Below, piece by piece: positions 24,780 through 33,534 of a DNA stretch of 64,000 bases. The notes beneath the pieces are model-generated. The model made no database searches and was not told the DNA's origin. It was given only the letters and a program-made list of their open reading frames with translations. The stretch's first letter is position 1. Each line of letters starts with the position of its first letter. Origin of the DNA: Dictyobacter alpinus (GTDB lineage: Bacteria; Chloroflexota; Ktedonobacteria; Ktedonobacterales; Ktedonobacteraceae); assembly GCF_003967575.1 (NCBI RefSeq), contig NZ_BIFT01000001.1, positions 4,960,001 through 5,024,000 of the forward strand. Reading direction: 5' to 3'. The position numbers and the translations under genes are program-made.

Positions 24780-25958
24780 CTATTGGCCCTGGTGGCTGCC
24801 GCTGAGTTGGTTGATATCTATGGCTGCGGCCATCAGCTGGTAGCCGTTGTCGTTGGGATGGACGCCATCGCCGGAGTCGTAGGCTGGATTGAGCAGGGAT
24901 TCGTCTTCCGCGGATCGCAATGGGGCCGCGAAATCGAAGATGGCGTCAAAGTGTTGGATGCCCTGTTCCAGCATCCAGCGATTGAAGAGCTGGCGTTGTG
25001 GTATCTGCTGGGGAGGATAGCCGCCGGGTAAGAGGGTTGTTCCGAAGACACGATGATAACTCTGGCGTGCCCGTTGTGCCAGTTGCTGGAATGCCTCGAT
25101 CAGCACCATAGCCGGCACGCCTGCACGCAGATCATTTGAGCCAATGTGTACAATGAGGTCTGTGGCCCCCGGTTGTCCCAGGACATCCCAGGCTAGCCGC
25201 TGGCGTCCGGCCTCTCCGCACAGGAAGTGTGGCACCTCTATTTCTGGCAGCGATTGTGCTGGTTCCGCGGCGAGCAGTTGGTTGCCCGAAATGCCTGCAT
25301 TCAGGACGGCCATCCGGCGTGTTCCGCCGGCCTCTAGCAGTCGCTTGGCCAGGTATGAGGGCCAACTATGATTCGCATTTGGCGTTGAGCCATAACCGTC
25401 CGTGACCGAAGAACCCAGAGCCACTACTGCGTTCAGTGGAGTCGTCGGAATAACATCGATACCGCTCAGGAGCCACCAGGATGTCGTTATCAGGGGATAC
25501 GCAAGAAAGGCGGCCTCTGCTAGAACGGCGCTGTAATCACCAGGAACGGACACATATGAATGTTGTTGAGCGCTCATGTGGCCGGTAGTACATTCTCCCT
25601 GTGCCACAAAAAAGGATACCGCCAGTTTACTCAGCGCCTCAACGCGTAGAGCGACCGGATCACTGATGACCTCCTGTCCCGGTTCCAATGTCACCATCGC
25701 TTGTCCATCAAATAGCACCGTTTGAGCGCCCGCCTGCACCACCGGACCATCCTGGACCAGTCCCACAGAGACTGAACGCAGTGTGACCGTCGCATTTCCA
25801 TAGCGATTCGATAGGCGTAAGCGGACCTGCCCACCGCCCGCACTCACATGCACAATCTGCCGTAACGTGCGCCCGGCCAATCCACTCGCCGGCATTTGCA
25901 TCGGCGCTGCATACCATGTTCCTACCCAGTTCAAAAGCTGATCTCCCCTGGAATCCAT
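24780..25958 (-). CDS. SGNH/GDSL-type hydrolase with N-terminal beta domain
   Basis: The 392-residue protein has a beta-rich N-terminal domain (about 1-165) and an SGNH hydrolase domain with ALGSSVTDGYG (nucleophile Ser184 by alignment; the usual GDS is GSS), LNAGISGN, VHIGSNDLRAG (block III Asn) and GDGVHPNDNGY (block V Asp-x2-His). Relatives deacetylate or de-esterify polysaccharides. No signal peptide is seen. It is divergent from the TetR gene at 26090 with 131 bp between, so TetR control is likely. The substrate is unknown. Confidence 0.85.
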   Translation of the reverse strand: MDSRGDQLLNWVGTWYAAPMQMPASGLAGRTLRQIVHVSAGGGQVRLRLSNRYGNATVTLRSVSVGLVQDGPVVQAGAQTVLFDGQAMVTLEPGQEVISDPVALRVEALSKLAVSFFVAQGECTTGHMSAQQHSYVSVPGDYSAVLAEAAFLAYPLITTSWWLLSGIDVIPTTPLNAVVALGSSVTDGYGSTPNANHSWPSYLAKRLLEAGGTRRMAVLNAGISGNQLLAAEPAQSLPEIEVPHFLCGEAGRQRLAWDVLGQPGATDLIVHIGSNDLRAGVPAMVLIEAFQQLAQRARQSYHRVFGTTLLPGGYPPQQIPQRQLFNRWMLEQGIQHFDAIFDFAAPLRSAEDESLLNPAYDSGDGVHPNDNGYQLMAAAIDINQLSGSHQGQ

Positions 25959-26022
25959 AAATAATCCTTTGTCAATCTATTTCTCACGGTCTACTCAGTA
26001 ATATATGTAATACCATAGCATA

Positions 26023-26051
26023 TTGACAAAAGAAAGCCAGTGATGATACTA
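26023..26051 (+). promoter_or_regulatory. Candidate promoter of the TetR gene
   Basis: TTGACA (26023-26028) is followed after 17 bp by ATACTA (26046-26051), about 40 bp before the ATG. The -35 is consensus and the -10 is poor. It lies in the intergenic region shared with the divergent SGNH hydrolase gene. Confidence 0.5.
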
Positions 26052-26089
26052 ATAAATAGACGATCTTTTTATTATTTTGAGGTGAATGA

Positions 26090-26800
26090 ATGGCTCGAAC
26101 TGTTAAACCAGAAGAATTCGCCGCGAAGCGTGGTGAGATTCTTGATGCCGCCCAGCGTCTGGTGTTTACCAAGGGATACGTGCAGATGTCGATCCAGGAT
26201 ATCCTGGACCATGTACGAATTTCCAGTGGCGCGTTCCATCACTACTTCGACTCGCGCCGGACGCTCCTGGATGCGATCATCGAACGGATCAGACAAGATG
26301 CGGAAAAGCCGCTGCTTCCGATCATCCATGATCCTGATCTGAGCGCCATCGAGAAACTCCAGGGGGTCTTTGATACGCTGGACCATTTGAGGCGGGCCAA
26401 CAAGGTTGATGTTGTCAGGCTCCTACGTGTCTGGTATGCCGACGATAACGCCGTTGTGCGCCAGAAAGTGGACGAGGTGATTCGCGAGCAGCGTGTGCCG
26501 CTATTCAATCAGATCGTTCGCCAGGGCATTCAGGAAGACCTCTTCACCTTGAACTATCCTGATCAGGCCGGCGAAATTATCCTGTCCCTGCTCGTGGGTA
26601 TGGGCAATAGTCATGCCAGCTTATTGCTCTCACTAGAGCCGAAGCGTGACAATCAACCCACGATCGCCATGATCGTGGTTACCCACGCCGCCTACATGGA
26701 TGCCATCGAGCGTGTGTTAGGCGCCCCTGCAAATTCCTTCATGCGCATCAATCCCGAAGACGTAAACATCTGGGTGGAGGCCATGCTAGGGGAAGCATAA
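26090..26800 (+). CDS. TetR/AcrR-family regulator
   Basis: The 236-residue protein has an N-terminal helix-turn-helix at about residues 15-60 (AAQRLVFTKGYVQMSIQDIL, ISSGAFHHYFDSRRTLLDAI), followed by a longer-than-average helical ligand domain. GAGGTG precedes the ATG. It probably controls the divergent SGNH hydrolase gene and itself. No clear palindrome was found between them, so the operator is not located. A hairpin 20 bases after the stop ends the gene. Confidence 0.88.
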   Translation: MARTVKPEEFAAKRGEILDAAQRLVFTKGYVQMSIQDILDHVRISSGAFHHYFDSRRTLLDAIIERIRQDAEKPLLPIIHDPDLSAIEKLQGVFDTLDHLRRANKVDVVRLLRVWYADDNAVVRQKVDEVIREQRVPLFNQIVRQGIQEDLFTLNYPDQAGEIILSLLVGMGNSHASLLLSLEPKRDNQPTIAMIVVTHAAYMDAIERVLGAPANSFMRINPEDVNIWVEAMLGEA

Positions 26801-26821
26801 TGAGTCAGTTCTTTGACGCTC

Positions 26822-26871
26822 CTAACCAGCAGAAAATGGCGTTCCTTGACGGCCCCTTTTTTGCTGGTTAG
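26822..26871. terminator. Hairpin between convergent TetR and PhnD-like genes
   Basis: CTAACCAGCA (26822-26831) pairs with TGCTGGTTAG (26862-26871). The loop contains a T6 run before the right arm instead of after it, so on the plus strand it is a poor intrinsic terminator. Confidence 0.5.
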
Positions 26872-26897
26872 ACGTTGTAGGGGATATTCAATTGGCT

Positions 26898-28091
26898 TTA
26901 CCCATTGTATTTAGATATGTCAATATTTAAGTAGCTTGCTATCTCCAGGAGTTCTTTATAGGTATCGTCTGTGGCCTTAGCAAAGCCTACAAAGCCAATG
27001 GTATTGAGGATAGCTGGATCGCTCTCCCCGATAGTTAAAAACGCATCCTGAACGCGCAAAACATCATAGAGTTGGATATCTTTACGTACAGCAATTGGTC
27101 CCGAAGGAATAGGAAAGCTTTTAGCGAGGATGATGAGACTAGGTGTGCGGGCTTCTTTTTGATAGAGATCATAGTTATCGCTTGAGACTGCTCCGGCAGG
27201 ATACTTTCCACTGAACACACCCTGAAGAACCTCTTCATGTGAGCCTGCATAGACGCCTCTGATATCCTTATCGGGATCAATACCAGCTTTTTTAAGTACG
27301 TAGCGTGGAATCAGGTTGCCACTTGTGGATAAAGGATCTACAAAGGCAAATGTCTGGCTTTTGAGCCCCTGGAGGGTGTGAATACCACTATTCGCGCCAA
27401 CAATAATGTAGCTCTGATACGTTTTCTGCCCTTCCGTTCGTACTTGACGTAGGATGACTTTCGCGCCATATTTCTGATGAGCATGCAAATAGCTAAATGG
27501 GCCCAGCCATCCAACTTCAACCCTTCCCTGGGCCAGGGCGTTGACCGTATCGGTGTATGTTGATCCTATAGACTCTGACGAGACAGGTATCCCTAAGAGG
27601 TTAGCCAGACTATTATTAAAGTTGCTGGTATCAACCTTCCCTCCTGGACTATTTCCAATTGGTAGCCAGCCAATCCGTAGTCGGGTCAACTGACTCTTTC
27701 TCTGAGCTTCAAATGCTTGCTGGGCTTTTTTGAGTTGGTCCCGTTCTTTCTGCATGTCCCCCTCCTTTATGATCAGAAAGCCACCCAGAAAGGTTAAAAG
27801 GCTAATCGTGGCAGCAGGCAGTACAAGATGGTTGAGGAAGGCACGGCGCCCCTGAGTCGTTGATGTGTCCTCTTCCTTCATTGTCTCCACGAGTATCAAA
27901 AGCGCAACAAAGGCAATGATAAGCAAAGGCACTATCGGACCTATCCAGGCTGGCAGTGAGATAGCGTTTTTGAGGAGGTCAAAGCACACACTCAGAAAAA
28001 GCCCAATCAGCAGCACGAGCTGGAAATTCCGCTTCTGGAATCTATTCTCCTGAGAATTACTCTCCTGGAATTTATTCTCCTGGCCACTCAT
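26898..28091 (-). CDS. Membrane-tethered PhnD-like (phosphate/phosphonate-binding) domain protein
   Basis: The product is about 397 residues. Three hydrophobic helices (about 24-44, 48-69 and 87-107) and a short coiled coil (MQKERDQLKKAQQAFEAQRK) precede a periplasmic-binding-protein fold from about residue 137. That fold has RLRIGWLPIGNSPGG, SIGSTYTDTVNALAQGRVEV, GWLGPFSYLHAHQKYGAKVI and GLKSQTFAFVDPLSTSGNLIPRY. These are the landmarks of PhnD/SsuA-like phosphonate, phosphite or sulfonate binders. No permease or ATPase gene adjoins it. The domain normally floats free or is lipidated, so tethering by three helices suggests a sensor. The ATG at 28091 replaces a GTG at 28136. Confidence 0.78.
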   Translation of the reverse strand: MSGQENKFQESNSQENRFQKRNFQLVLLIGLFLSVCFDLLKNAISLPAWIGPIVPLLIIAFVALLILVETMKEEDTSTTQGRRAFLNHLVLPAATISLLTFLGGFLIIKEGDMQKERDQLKKAQQAFEAQRKSQLTRLRIGWLPIGNSPGGKVDTSNFNNSLANLLGIPVSSESIGSTYTDTVNALAQGRVEVGWLGPFSYLHAHQKYGAKVILRQVRTEGQKTYQSYIIVGANSGIHTLQGLKSQTFAFVDPLSTSGNLIPRYVLKKAGIDPDKDIRGVYAGSHEEVLQGVFSGKYPAGAVSSDNYDLYQKEARTPSLIILAKSFPIPSGPIAVRKDIQLYDVLRVQDAFLTIGESDPAILNTIGFVGFAKATDDTYKELLEIASYLNIDISKYNG

Positions 28092-28581
28092 GAATAACCA
28101 CTTTCTCTCGTAGATCGCTCTTAATAATCTATCCACATAATGATCAAAAATGTATAGCGGCCGAATCAGTAAACAATAATAATGGAAGCTTACTATATGT
28201 CTCTACTCTAATGATCGAGTAATATGGACAAGGAAAAGTGTCACATGCCAGCCATGCTCTTGCATTATAAAAGGTTCTATATATGAATGCAAGAGTCTAA
28301 CTGCCTGAGGGTGTCATTCATTTTTTTTCACGCACACCGACATGGTCCTCAGCGATTCCTCCCCCTATCACGACCACGTTCCCGTAGTTACGACCCTCAG
28401 CGGTCGTTTGCCACCCGCCTCAGCGTGGTGGCCCAGTTTCCCCGCCATCCAGGTCCCTTTCGCCGGGCTAGTTGCCTTACGCGGTGCCCAAAAGGAACCT
28501 CCCCATGGGTTCACCGTGTCAGACCGTATAGGACTCCAGGGTTCATGCGATCATTTCATATTTAAACAGTGTTGCGCCCTT
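28092..28581. other. Intergenic region with a dispersed 40-bp repeat
   Basis: No gene is supported. GATTCCTCCCCCTATCACG followed by ACCACGTTCCCGTAGTTACG (about 28354-28395) recurs in inverse orientation at 48206-48246 with three or four differences. The surrounding GC-rich sequence yields open frames on both strands but no ribosome site. Confidence 0.55.
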
Positions 28582-28879
28582 GCGGCCAATACATCTCACG
28601 TCGGGATTTGTTGCCTGTACAGGATCATGTTGAAGCAACTGAATCGTGTGGCGAGGAGACGGCAACCCGCAAGGGGATTGCCCTACATCTGTTGTATTTC
28701 TTGTTTCGTTATCGTAAAGATAATATAAGGTTTAATCTCTCCCTGTATGATAAAGTGGCCTGTAAATGAGTATTGTAGGGCAATCCCCTTGCGGGTTGCC
28801 GTTTCCTCGTTTGACGTCAAAGTGCCTGTGGGCGATCATGTTGGGGATGGCGTGTTGCTACGTGAGATGTATTGGCTGC
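28582..28879. repeat. MITE-like palindromic element (GAGACGG family, copy 2, about 298 bp)
   Basis: Terminal inverted repeats CCAATACATCTCACGT (28586-28601 and 28860-28875) enclose a 36-bp inner inverted repeat with one mismatch (28652-28687, 28774-28809). The inner arm shares GAGGAGACGG and GCAAGGGGATTGCCCTACA with the element at 6776-6931. It has no coding capacity. A half copy of the GTAGCGG family (GGGGCAAGCCCTGCCGTTAC) follows at about 28940. Confidence 0.82.
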
Positions 28880-28990
28880 GTTGTGCTCCTCAAGCGCGTA
28901 ATCGAGATTGAGGAGCATTAATTACGTGAAGGGGTAGAAGGGGCAAGCCCTGCCGTTACTTATTTGCTTGCGTGAAGTGGTATCCTGCTG

Positions 28991-29653
28991 CTACTTGTTG
29001 AGTGCGCGTAGGCCGTCGAGGATGCTGGCGGGCTCCAGGCGGTGGGTGAAGTCGGCATCGATTTGGGCGAGCCGAATGGTGCCGTCCTGGTCGATGATGA
29101 AGGTGCCGGGCATGGGAAGTTCCCAGGAGTTGTCTGCGTTGAATGTGGGCAGGTCCGAGCCTATCTGGGTGAAGAGTGGGCGTATCTGCTCATTTAGAGA
29201 GTAGACCAGTCCATATTGGCGGGCAATCGCGTTGCCAGCATCGCTGAGAACATGGAAGGTCAGGGCGTGCTTTTCGGTCATTGATAGCGAGTGGTCGGCG
29301 GTCTGTGGGGAGATCGCTACCAGTGTGGCGCCTAGCTCTTTGATCTGTGGCATAATCTGCTGGTAAGCGTGCAGTTGCAGGTTACAGTATGGGCACCATT
29401 CACCACGATAGAAGGTGACGACTACCGGACCCTCTTTCAGCAAACGAGCCAGTTCAATCTGCTCTCCCAGCGGATTTGGCAACGTGAATTCTGGTGCTTT
29501 CTGTCCTACTTTTAAGCCACTCTTGGCCATGCCGGATTTGACCAGATCATCAATAAGACCATCGATCCGTGACCTTACCTCAGCCGGAGCCTGCCGGGCC
29601 ATCTGACTCTTAAACTCATTGATCTGCTGCTCTAAGGTTGCTGCTGTTGTCAT
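28991..29653 (-). CDS. Peroxiredoxin-like thiol peroxidase (AhpC/TSA family)
   Basis: The 220-residue protein has a 45-residue helical N-terminus followed by a thioredoxin fold: GQKAPEFTLPNPLG, then VVVTFYRGEWCPYC with Cys87 and Cys90, and AISPQTADHSLSMTEKHAL. The C-P-Y-C spacing marks the AhpC/TSA-like group with a CXXC centre. It should reduce peroxides or act as a thiol oxidoreductase in the cytoplasm. The TetR gene lies directly upstream on the same strand, with a palindromic site between, so repressor-controlled induction by oxidants or electrophiles is likely. Confidence 0.88.
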   Translation of the reverse strand: MTTAATLEQQINEFKSQMARQAPAEVRSRIDGLIDDLVKSGMAKSGLKVGQKAPEFTLPNPLGEQIELARLLKEGPVVVTFYRGEWCPYCNLQLHAYQQIMPQIKELGATLVAISPQTADHSLSMTEKHALTFHVLSDAGNAIARQYGLVYSLNEQIRPLFTQIGSDLPTFNADNSWELPMPGTFIIDQDGTIRLAQIDADFTHRLEPASILDGLRALNK

Positions 29654-29677
29654 GATACGTTCTCTTTCTCTCTCTCT

Positions 29678-29701
29678 AGTAAGTTAGTTAGCTAACTTAC
29701 T
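29678..29701. promoter_or_regulatory. Operator-like palindrome upstream of the peroxiredoxin gene
   Basis: AGTAAGTTAG-TTAG-CTAACTTACT has perfect 10-bp arms 25 bp before the peroxiredoxin start. Its core resembles the TTAGTnAGT site at 30342-30361 before the TetR gene, which points to one repressor acting at both. Confidence 0.7.
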
Positions 29702-29745
29702 TCGCGCATAAAAAATTTATTGCATAAGCTGTCTGGCTGCCTGGA

Positions 29746-30309
29746 TCAAGCCAATGAGTCCAACCAGGCTTCCAGGCGTGCGATCTTGCGTTCCAGGAGT
29801 TCGGGAGCATGCAATGAATGCGTCAGAACATAGGCTCCTTGCATGCCTGAAAGCAGGTCCAGGGCCAGATCGGGTGAGGTATCATCCTTGCCCAACAAGC
29901 GGAATTGTTGTTCTGCCCAATCCAGGTATAAGCGGAACAGATCGCCTGAACGATCACCGATAGGATGCTCCTGCCGTTCCAGTTCCCGACATAGACCTGC
30001 GTAAGGACAACCGAAGCGCACCAGTTGTTCCTTGAATGCACGGCCAGAACTGGCCAGCGTCTTCAGACGCGCAAGTGGATCAGGCGAAGATTGTTCAACG
30101 CCCGCTAAATAGTCCCGCACCTCATCCAGACGTGAAGCCAGTACCGCGTCAATCAAGGCATCTTTGGTGCGAAAGTAATAATAGACATTGCCCAGGGGCA
30201 CCTCTGAAGCCTGCGCCACATCCGCCAATGTCGTCTGTGCCACCCCCTGCTCATACATCTGTTCCTTCGCAGCCTCAACCAGCCGCTCACGCTTCTCGCC
30301 TCGCGCCAT
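29746..30309 (-). CDS. TetR-family repressor (peroxiredoxin-linked)
   Basis: The 187-residue protein has an N-terminal helix-turn-helix at residues 8-55 (LVEAAKEQMYEQGVAQTTLA, VPLGNVYYYFRTKDALID). A helical domain carries a cysteine in RFGCPYAGLC. That conserved CPYxGLC segment is seen in TetR relatives that sense electrophiles or oxidants, which fits the downstream peroxiredoxin. Start at the ATG 30309. Palindromes before this gene and before the next suggest autoregulation. Confidence 0.88.
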   Translation of the reverse strand: MARGEKRERLVEAAKEQMYEQGVAQTTLADVAQASEVPLGNVYYYFRTKDALIDAVLASRLDEVRDYLAGVEQSSPDPLARLKTLASSGRAFKEQLVRFGCPYAGLCRELERQEHPIGDRSGDLFRLYLDWAEQQFRLLGKDDTSPDLALDLLSGMQGAYVLTHSLHAPELLERKIARLEAWLDSLA

Positions 30310-30341
30310 CTCACACCTTCCTTGCTCAATCTAATTGCTAT

Positions 30342-30361
30342 TTAGTCAGTCAACTAACTAA
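30342..30361. promoter_or_regulatory. Operator-like palindrome upstream of the TetR gene
   Basis: TTAGTCAGT-CA-ACTAACTAA has 9-bp arms with one mismatch, 33 bp upstream of the TetR start. It matches the TTAG/CTAA core of the site at 29678. Confidence 0.6.
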
Positions 30362-30450
30362 TTTATACACCATCCCATCCAGTATGTCAAGTTCATTCCA
30401 TCCCATGCCTCACCCCCACCCACCACGTACGCATATCACCCACCACGTAT

Positions 30451-30486
30451 CCCGTAGATTTGCCCGCTGAGGGGCAAATCTACGGG
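30451..30486. repeat. 15-bp perfect stem-loop
   Basis: CCCGTAGATTTGCCC (30451-30465) pairs with 30472-30486 across six bases. It lies between the divergent TetR and argB genes. No T-run follows. The rest of 30310-30663 shows no gene. Confidence 0.6.
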
Positions 30487-30663
30487 GATGAGGATGCGTT
30501 ATTTGTTGAGCAACTTTTGAGGTCTTATAAAAGTCTCTATACCATTTTTTGATGTGTTTCGCACTATACTCTTGGGAGAGCAGATGAAAATGAACAATTT
30601 GTTGAACAACATGTGGCGATGATGTTTTTTTACACGATACGCCATAGAAGGAATGGATTTGAG

Positions 30664-31536
30664 ATGGTTGCACTTTTTGTGTCCGATGATATGGAAACCG
30701 GGGAGCAGCGTGACTCGCTTTCAGTGATGAATCTGGATAGTGAGATGCAGCAATTGGTGGCTACCATGCGTAATAAGTTGCTGGTAGTAAAGCTGGGTGG
30801 AAGTACATTGGAGTCGGAACGTGTGGTCTTGCAGGATATTATATGGTTGCGTGATTGTGGCGTCAAGGTGGTGCTGGTACACGGTGGCGGGGCCTCAATC
30901 AATGAATGGTTGCTGAAATGTAATGTTCCGGTCCGTTTTGAGGATGGTTTGCGTGTGACCGATGCTTTGACGCTGAGCGTTGTGCGCATGGTCCTGTGTG
31001 GACAGGTCAATCAGGAGTTGGTGGCGCTGACCGAGCAACTTGGTGGACGCGCCGTCGGGTTGTCTGGTATGGACGATCATATGATCCATGCACGTGTCGC
31101 GGATGAGCGACTGGGTTTTGTCGGTGCGGTGGATGCGGTGGATGCTAGCCTGCTTGAGCGTATCTGTGCTGCTGGCTATATCCCCATTATTGCGCCGTTG
31201 GGATTGGATGATCATGGGCAGTGTTTGAATATCAATGCCGACGTTGCCGCATCGCATATCGCGAGTGCGCTGAAGGCGGATCGTCTGATTTTCCTGAGCA
31301 ATGTGTGTGGCATCTGTCAGCCGGATGGGGAGGTAATTCCCAGGCTTAATGGGCAGATGGCCCAGGCGTTAATTGCCGAGGGGGTAATTTCAGGCGGCAT
31401 GCTGCCCAAGGTCGCTGCCTGTTTGCAGGCATTACAAGCTGTTCCATGTGTCCATATTGTTGATGGCCGTATGGACCATGTGCTCCTGCATGAGATTTTG
31501 GATGGTCCGGCCATTGGCACCCAATTTACCCGCTAG
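30664..31536 (+). CDS. argB: Acetylglutamate kinase
   Basis: ArgB phosphorylates N-acetylglutamate in arginine synthesis. Motifs: LVVKLGGSTLES (phosphate loop), VVLVHGGGASINEWL, FEDGLRVTDALTL (acetylglutamate site), LNINADVAASHIASALKADR and FLSNVCGI, and GGMLPKV (ADP-site Lys). The N-terminus before VVKLGGS is about 40 residues longer than needed. Possible starts are 30664, 30691, 30727 and a GTG at 30613. 30664 is chosen because AAGGA lies upstream, though at long spacing. argJ follows after 31 bp. No other arginine genes are nearby. Confidence 0.9.
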   Translation: MVALFVSDDMETGEQRDSLSVMNLDSEMQQLVATMRNKLLVVKLGGSTLESERVVLQDIIWLRDCGVKVVLVHGGGASINEWLLKCNVPVRFEDGLRVTDALTLSVVRMVLCGQVNQELVALTEQLGGRAVGLSGMDDHMIHARVADERLGFVGAVDAVDASLLERICAAGYIPIIAPLGLDDHGQCLNINADVAASHIASALKADRLIFLSNVCGICQPDGEVIPRLNGQMAQALIAEGVISGGMLPKVAACLQALQAVPCVHIVDGRMDHVLLHEILDGPAIGTQFTR

Positions 31537-31567
31537 TACAAAGCGGACAGACAAAGAAGGAATGATC

Positions 31568-32734
31568 ATGCGCCTCTTAGGTATGCAGCCCAAAGGTTTT
31601 CGGTGCTGCGCAAAGAATGTTGGCATTAAAGACACAAGCTTAGATTTTACCGTTATTACCTCAGACGTGCCTGCCGCCGCGGCCGCCATGTTTACGCGCA
31701 ATAGTTTTTGTGGTCCGGCCATCACGGTTGGCCGTGAACATGTGCGTGATGGGCGCTTACAGGCCTTTGTGATCAATAGTAAAAACGCCAATGTTGCCAC
31801 GGGCGAGCAAGGACTGGCCAATGTTCGCGAAGTTGTGCGGCTGGTAGCTGAGGAGCTCTCCATTACTCCTGAGGATATCTTGCCATCTTCAACTGGCGTC
31901 ATTGGTCGCCAGTTACCGATGGAGCGCCTGCGCCAGGGGATCGCGGGTATTCAGCAGCAGTTGCGCTATGGTCATCTGGAGCAGGCGGCCCAGGCTATCA
32001 TGACGACGGACACCTATCCCAAAATGCATTGTTGTCGTGTCGGCAATGCGACCCTGGTTGGCATTGCCAAGGGCGTAGGCATGATTGAGCCTGATATGGC
32101 AACCATGCTGGCCTATTTTATGACCGATGCCAGCCTCACCCCTGAACAACTGCATACCATCCTTAAAGATGCAGTTGATGACTCGTTTAACATGGTGAGC
32201 GTCGATACTGATACCAGTACCAGTGATACTGTGGCCATCATGGCTAACGGACTGGCAGGCGAAGTAAATCTGGCCGATTTTCAGCAGGCGTTACGGGACA
32301 TGTGTGTGCGCCTGGCTCGTGAGCTTGCCCGCGACGGTGAGGGAGCCACCAAATTAATCGAAGTTACCGTAAAAAACGCGCTTGACGGCCAGCAGGCCAA
32401 ACGTGTCGCCAAATCTATCGTCAACTCACCGCTGGTGAAAGCCGCCATCTTCGGCGCTGATCCCAACTGGGGCCGGATCGCCATGGCCATAGGAAAATGC
32501 TATGAACAAGACACAATTGTACCGGAGAAAACTGATATTGCCTTTGGTTATATTCCTGTCTATCATCGAGGTCTTGCTATGGATGAAGGGCATCTATCTG
32601 CACTGAAAAACTATCTCAGACGGGACGAGATCTCGATCAATGTCTCTCTCGGCCTTGGAGATCAGCAGGCCCGCGTCTGGGGCTGTGATCTCTCTTATGA
32701 TTATGTTAAAATCAACGGCACCTATACTTCCTGA
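31568..32734 (+). CDS. argJ: Ornithine acetyltransferase / N-acetylglutamate synthase
   Basis: The 388-residue ArgJ recycles the acetyl group from N-acetylornithine to glutamate. It is made as a proenzyme that cleaves itself before the threonine in EPDMATMLAYFMTD. Other family features: NSKNANVATGEQG, SSTGVIGRQLP, VGIAKGVGMIEPDMATML, and the C-terminal GADPNWGRIAMAIG and DLSYDYVKINGTYTS. The ATG at 31568 has AAGAAGGA six bases upstream; a longer frame overlaps argB and is not used. With argB it forms a two-gene arginine unit. The last 13 bases overlap the convergent gene at 32722. Confidence 0.94.
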   Translation: MRLLGMQPKGFRCCAKNVGIKDTSLDFTVITSDVPAAAAAMFTRNSFCGPAITVGREHVRDGRLQAFVINSKNANVATGEQGLANVREVVRLVAEELSITPEDILPSSTGVIGRQLPMERLRQGIAGIQQQLRYGHLEQAAQAIMTTDTYPKMHCCRVGNATLVGIAKGVGMIEPDMATMLAYFMTDASLTPEQLHTILKDAVDDSFNMVSVDTDTSTSDTVAIMANGLAGEVNLADFQQALRDMCVRLARELARDGEGATKLIEVTVKNALDGQQAKRVAKSIVNSPLVKAAIFGADPNWGRIAMAIGKCYEQDTIVPEKTDIAFGYIPVYHRGLAMDEGHLSALKNYLRRDEISINVSLGLGDQQARVWGCDLSYDYVKINGTYTS

Positions 32735-33339
32735 TGATCGCTATGCTCGCGGAGCAGGTAATCGTTTTTGAGGAACTGCGTGAAGTCCTGGACCTCTTGC
32801 TGGTATTGGGCCAGTTTTGTGGCCTGGACTTCACGGGTGTGTTGGGGCTGGTAGTCGATGCCATGTGGCTGCAGGCGGCTATGGCCGAAGCTATCACTAT
32901 GGAGATAGAGCTGCTGATCATATGGACTTGGATGCTGATCGTAGAAGGCCTCCAGTGCCTGATGGACCAGCCAGGCACCTTTATAGTAGGTGACCTGCTC
33001 GGTTCTGGCCAGCCGGAATACCTCATTGACCAACTCCTGAATGACCTCGGGCGCATCTTCTCGCTCCTCGGCTTCACGTAATGCTCGATTGGCGTCAGAG
33101 GCCTGTCGACGCACGCTTTCCGTTCCTGGCGCATAAAAATCTACCCATGGCGCGGCATGTCCATGTTCCAGATGCCCTTCGCATGAAGAGTCCGTCAGGA
33201 TACCCAGTACATTCAGGGCTACGACCAGTTCCATGATACCCGGATCAATCGGCCTACCGAGCGCATCGGTAGCCTTTTCTAATTGTGTCGCGATCTCATG
33301 CCAGCGGGTGGCCAGAGTGGTGGATGGTTGCTTCGACAT
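32722..33339 (-). CDS. Conserved-looking hypothetical protein
   Basis: The 205-residue cytoplasmic protein belongs to no family I recognise. The N-terminal third is helical, then TDSSCEGHLEHGHAAPWVDF, a Cys/His-rich patch that could bind metal. A charged helix follows, then a C-terminal region rich in His, Gln and Tyr (QLYLHSDSFGHSRLQPHG). A purine-rich stretch precedes the ATG. It converges on argJ with a 13-bp overlap of the coding ends. Composition and codon use look like neighbouring genes, so it is probably real. Confidence 0.65.
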   Translation of the reverse strand: MSKQPSTTLATRWHEIATQLEKATDALGRPIDPGIMELVVALNVLGILTDSSCEGHLEHGHAAPWVDFYAPGTESVRRQASDANRALREAEEREDAPEVIQELVNEVFRLARTEQVTYYKGAWLVHQALEAFYDQHPSPYDQQLYLHSDSFGHSRLQPHGIDYQPQHTREVQATKLAQYQQEVQDFTQFLKNDYLLREHSDHQEV

Positions 33340-33534
33340 TGATCTACTTCCTTCTTATATCAGTGTTTATTTATATATATAGTCATTCAGCGCGAGCCAA
33401 ATTCTATCTCTGTGTGGTTCTGTCTTTACTACTATGGCACATCCATTGATGCTGAGACAACTTTTCCACCGGCTGAAACGTGAGATGAGGGAGAATGTGC
33501 GTGTGTTGGAATGCAGGAAGGAAATTTAAAGCTC

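Noticed and set aside
28287..28728. Two overlapping plus-strand frames in GC-rich DNA
   Set aside because: They extend into the MITE-like element, have no ribosome site and encode Arg/Pro/Ser-rich sequence with no domain.
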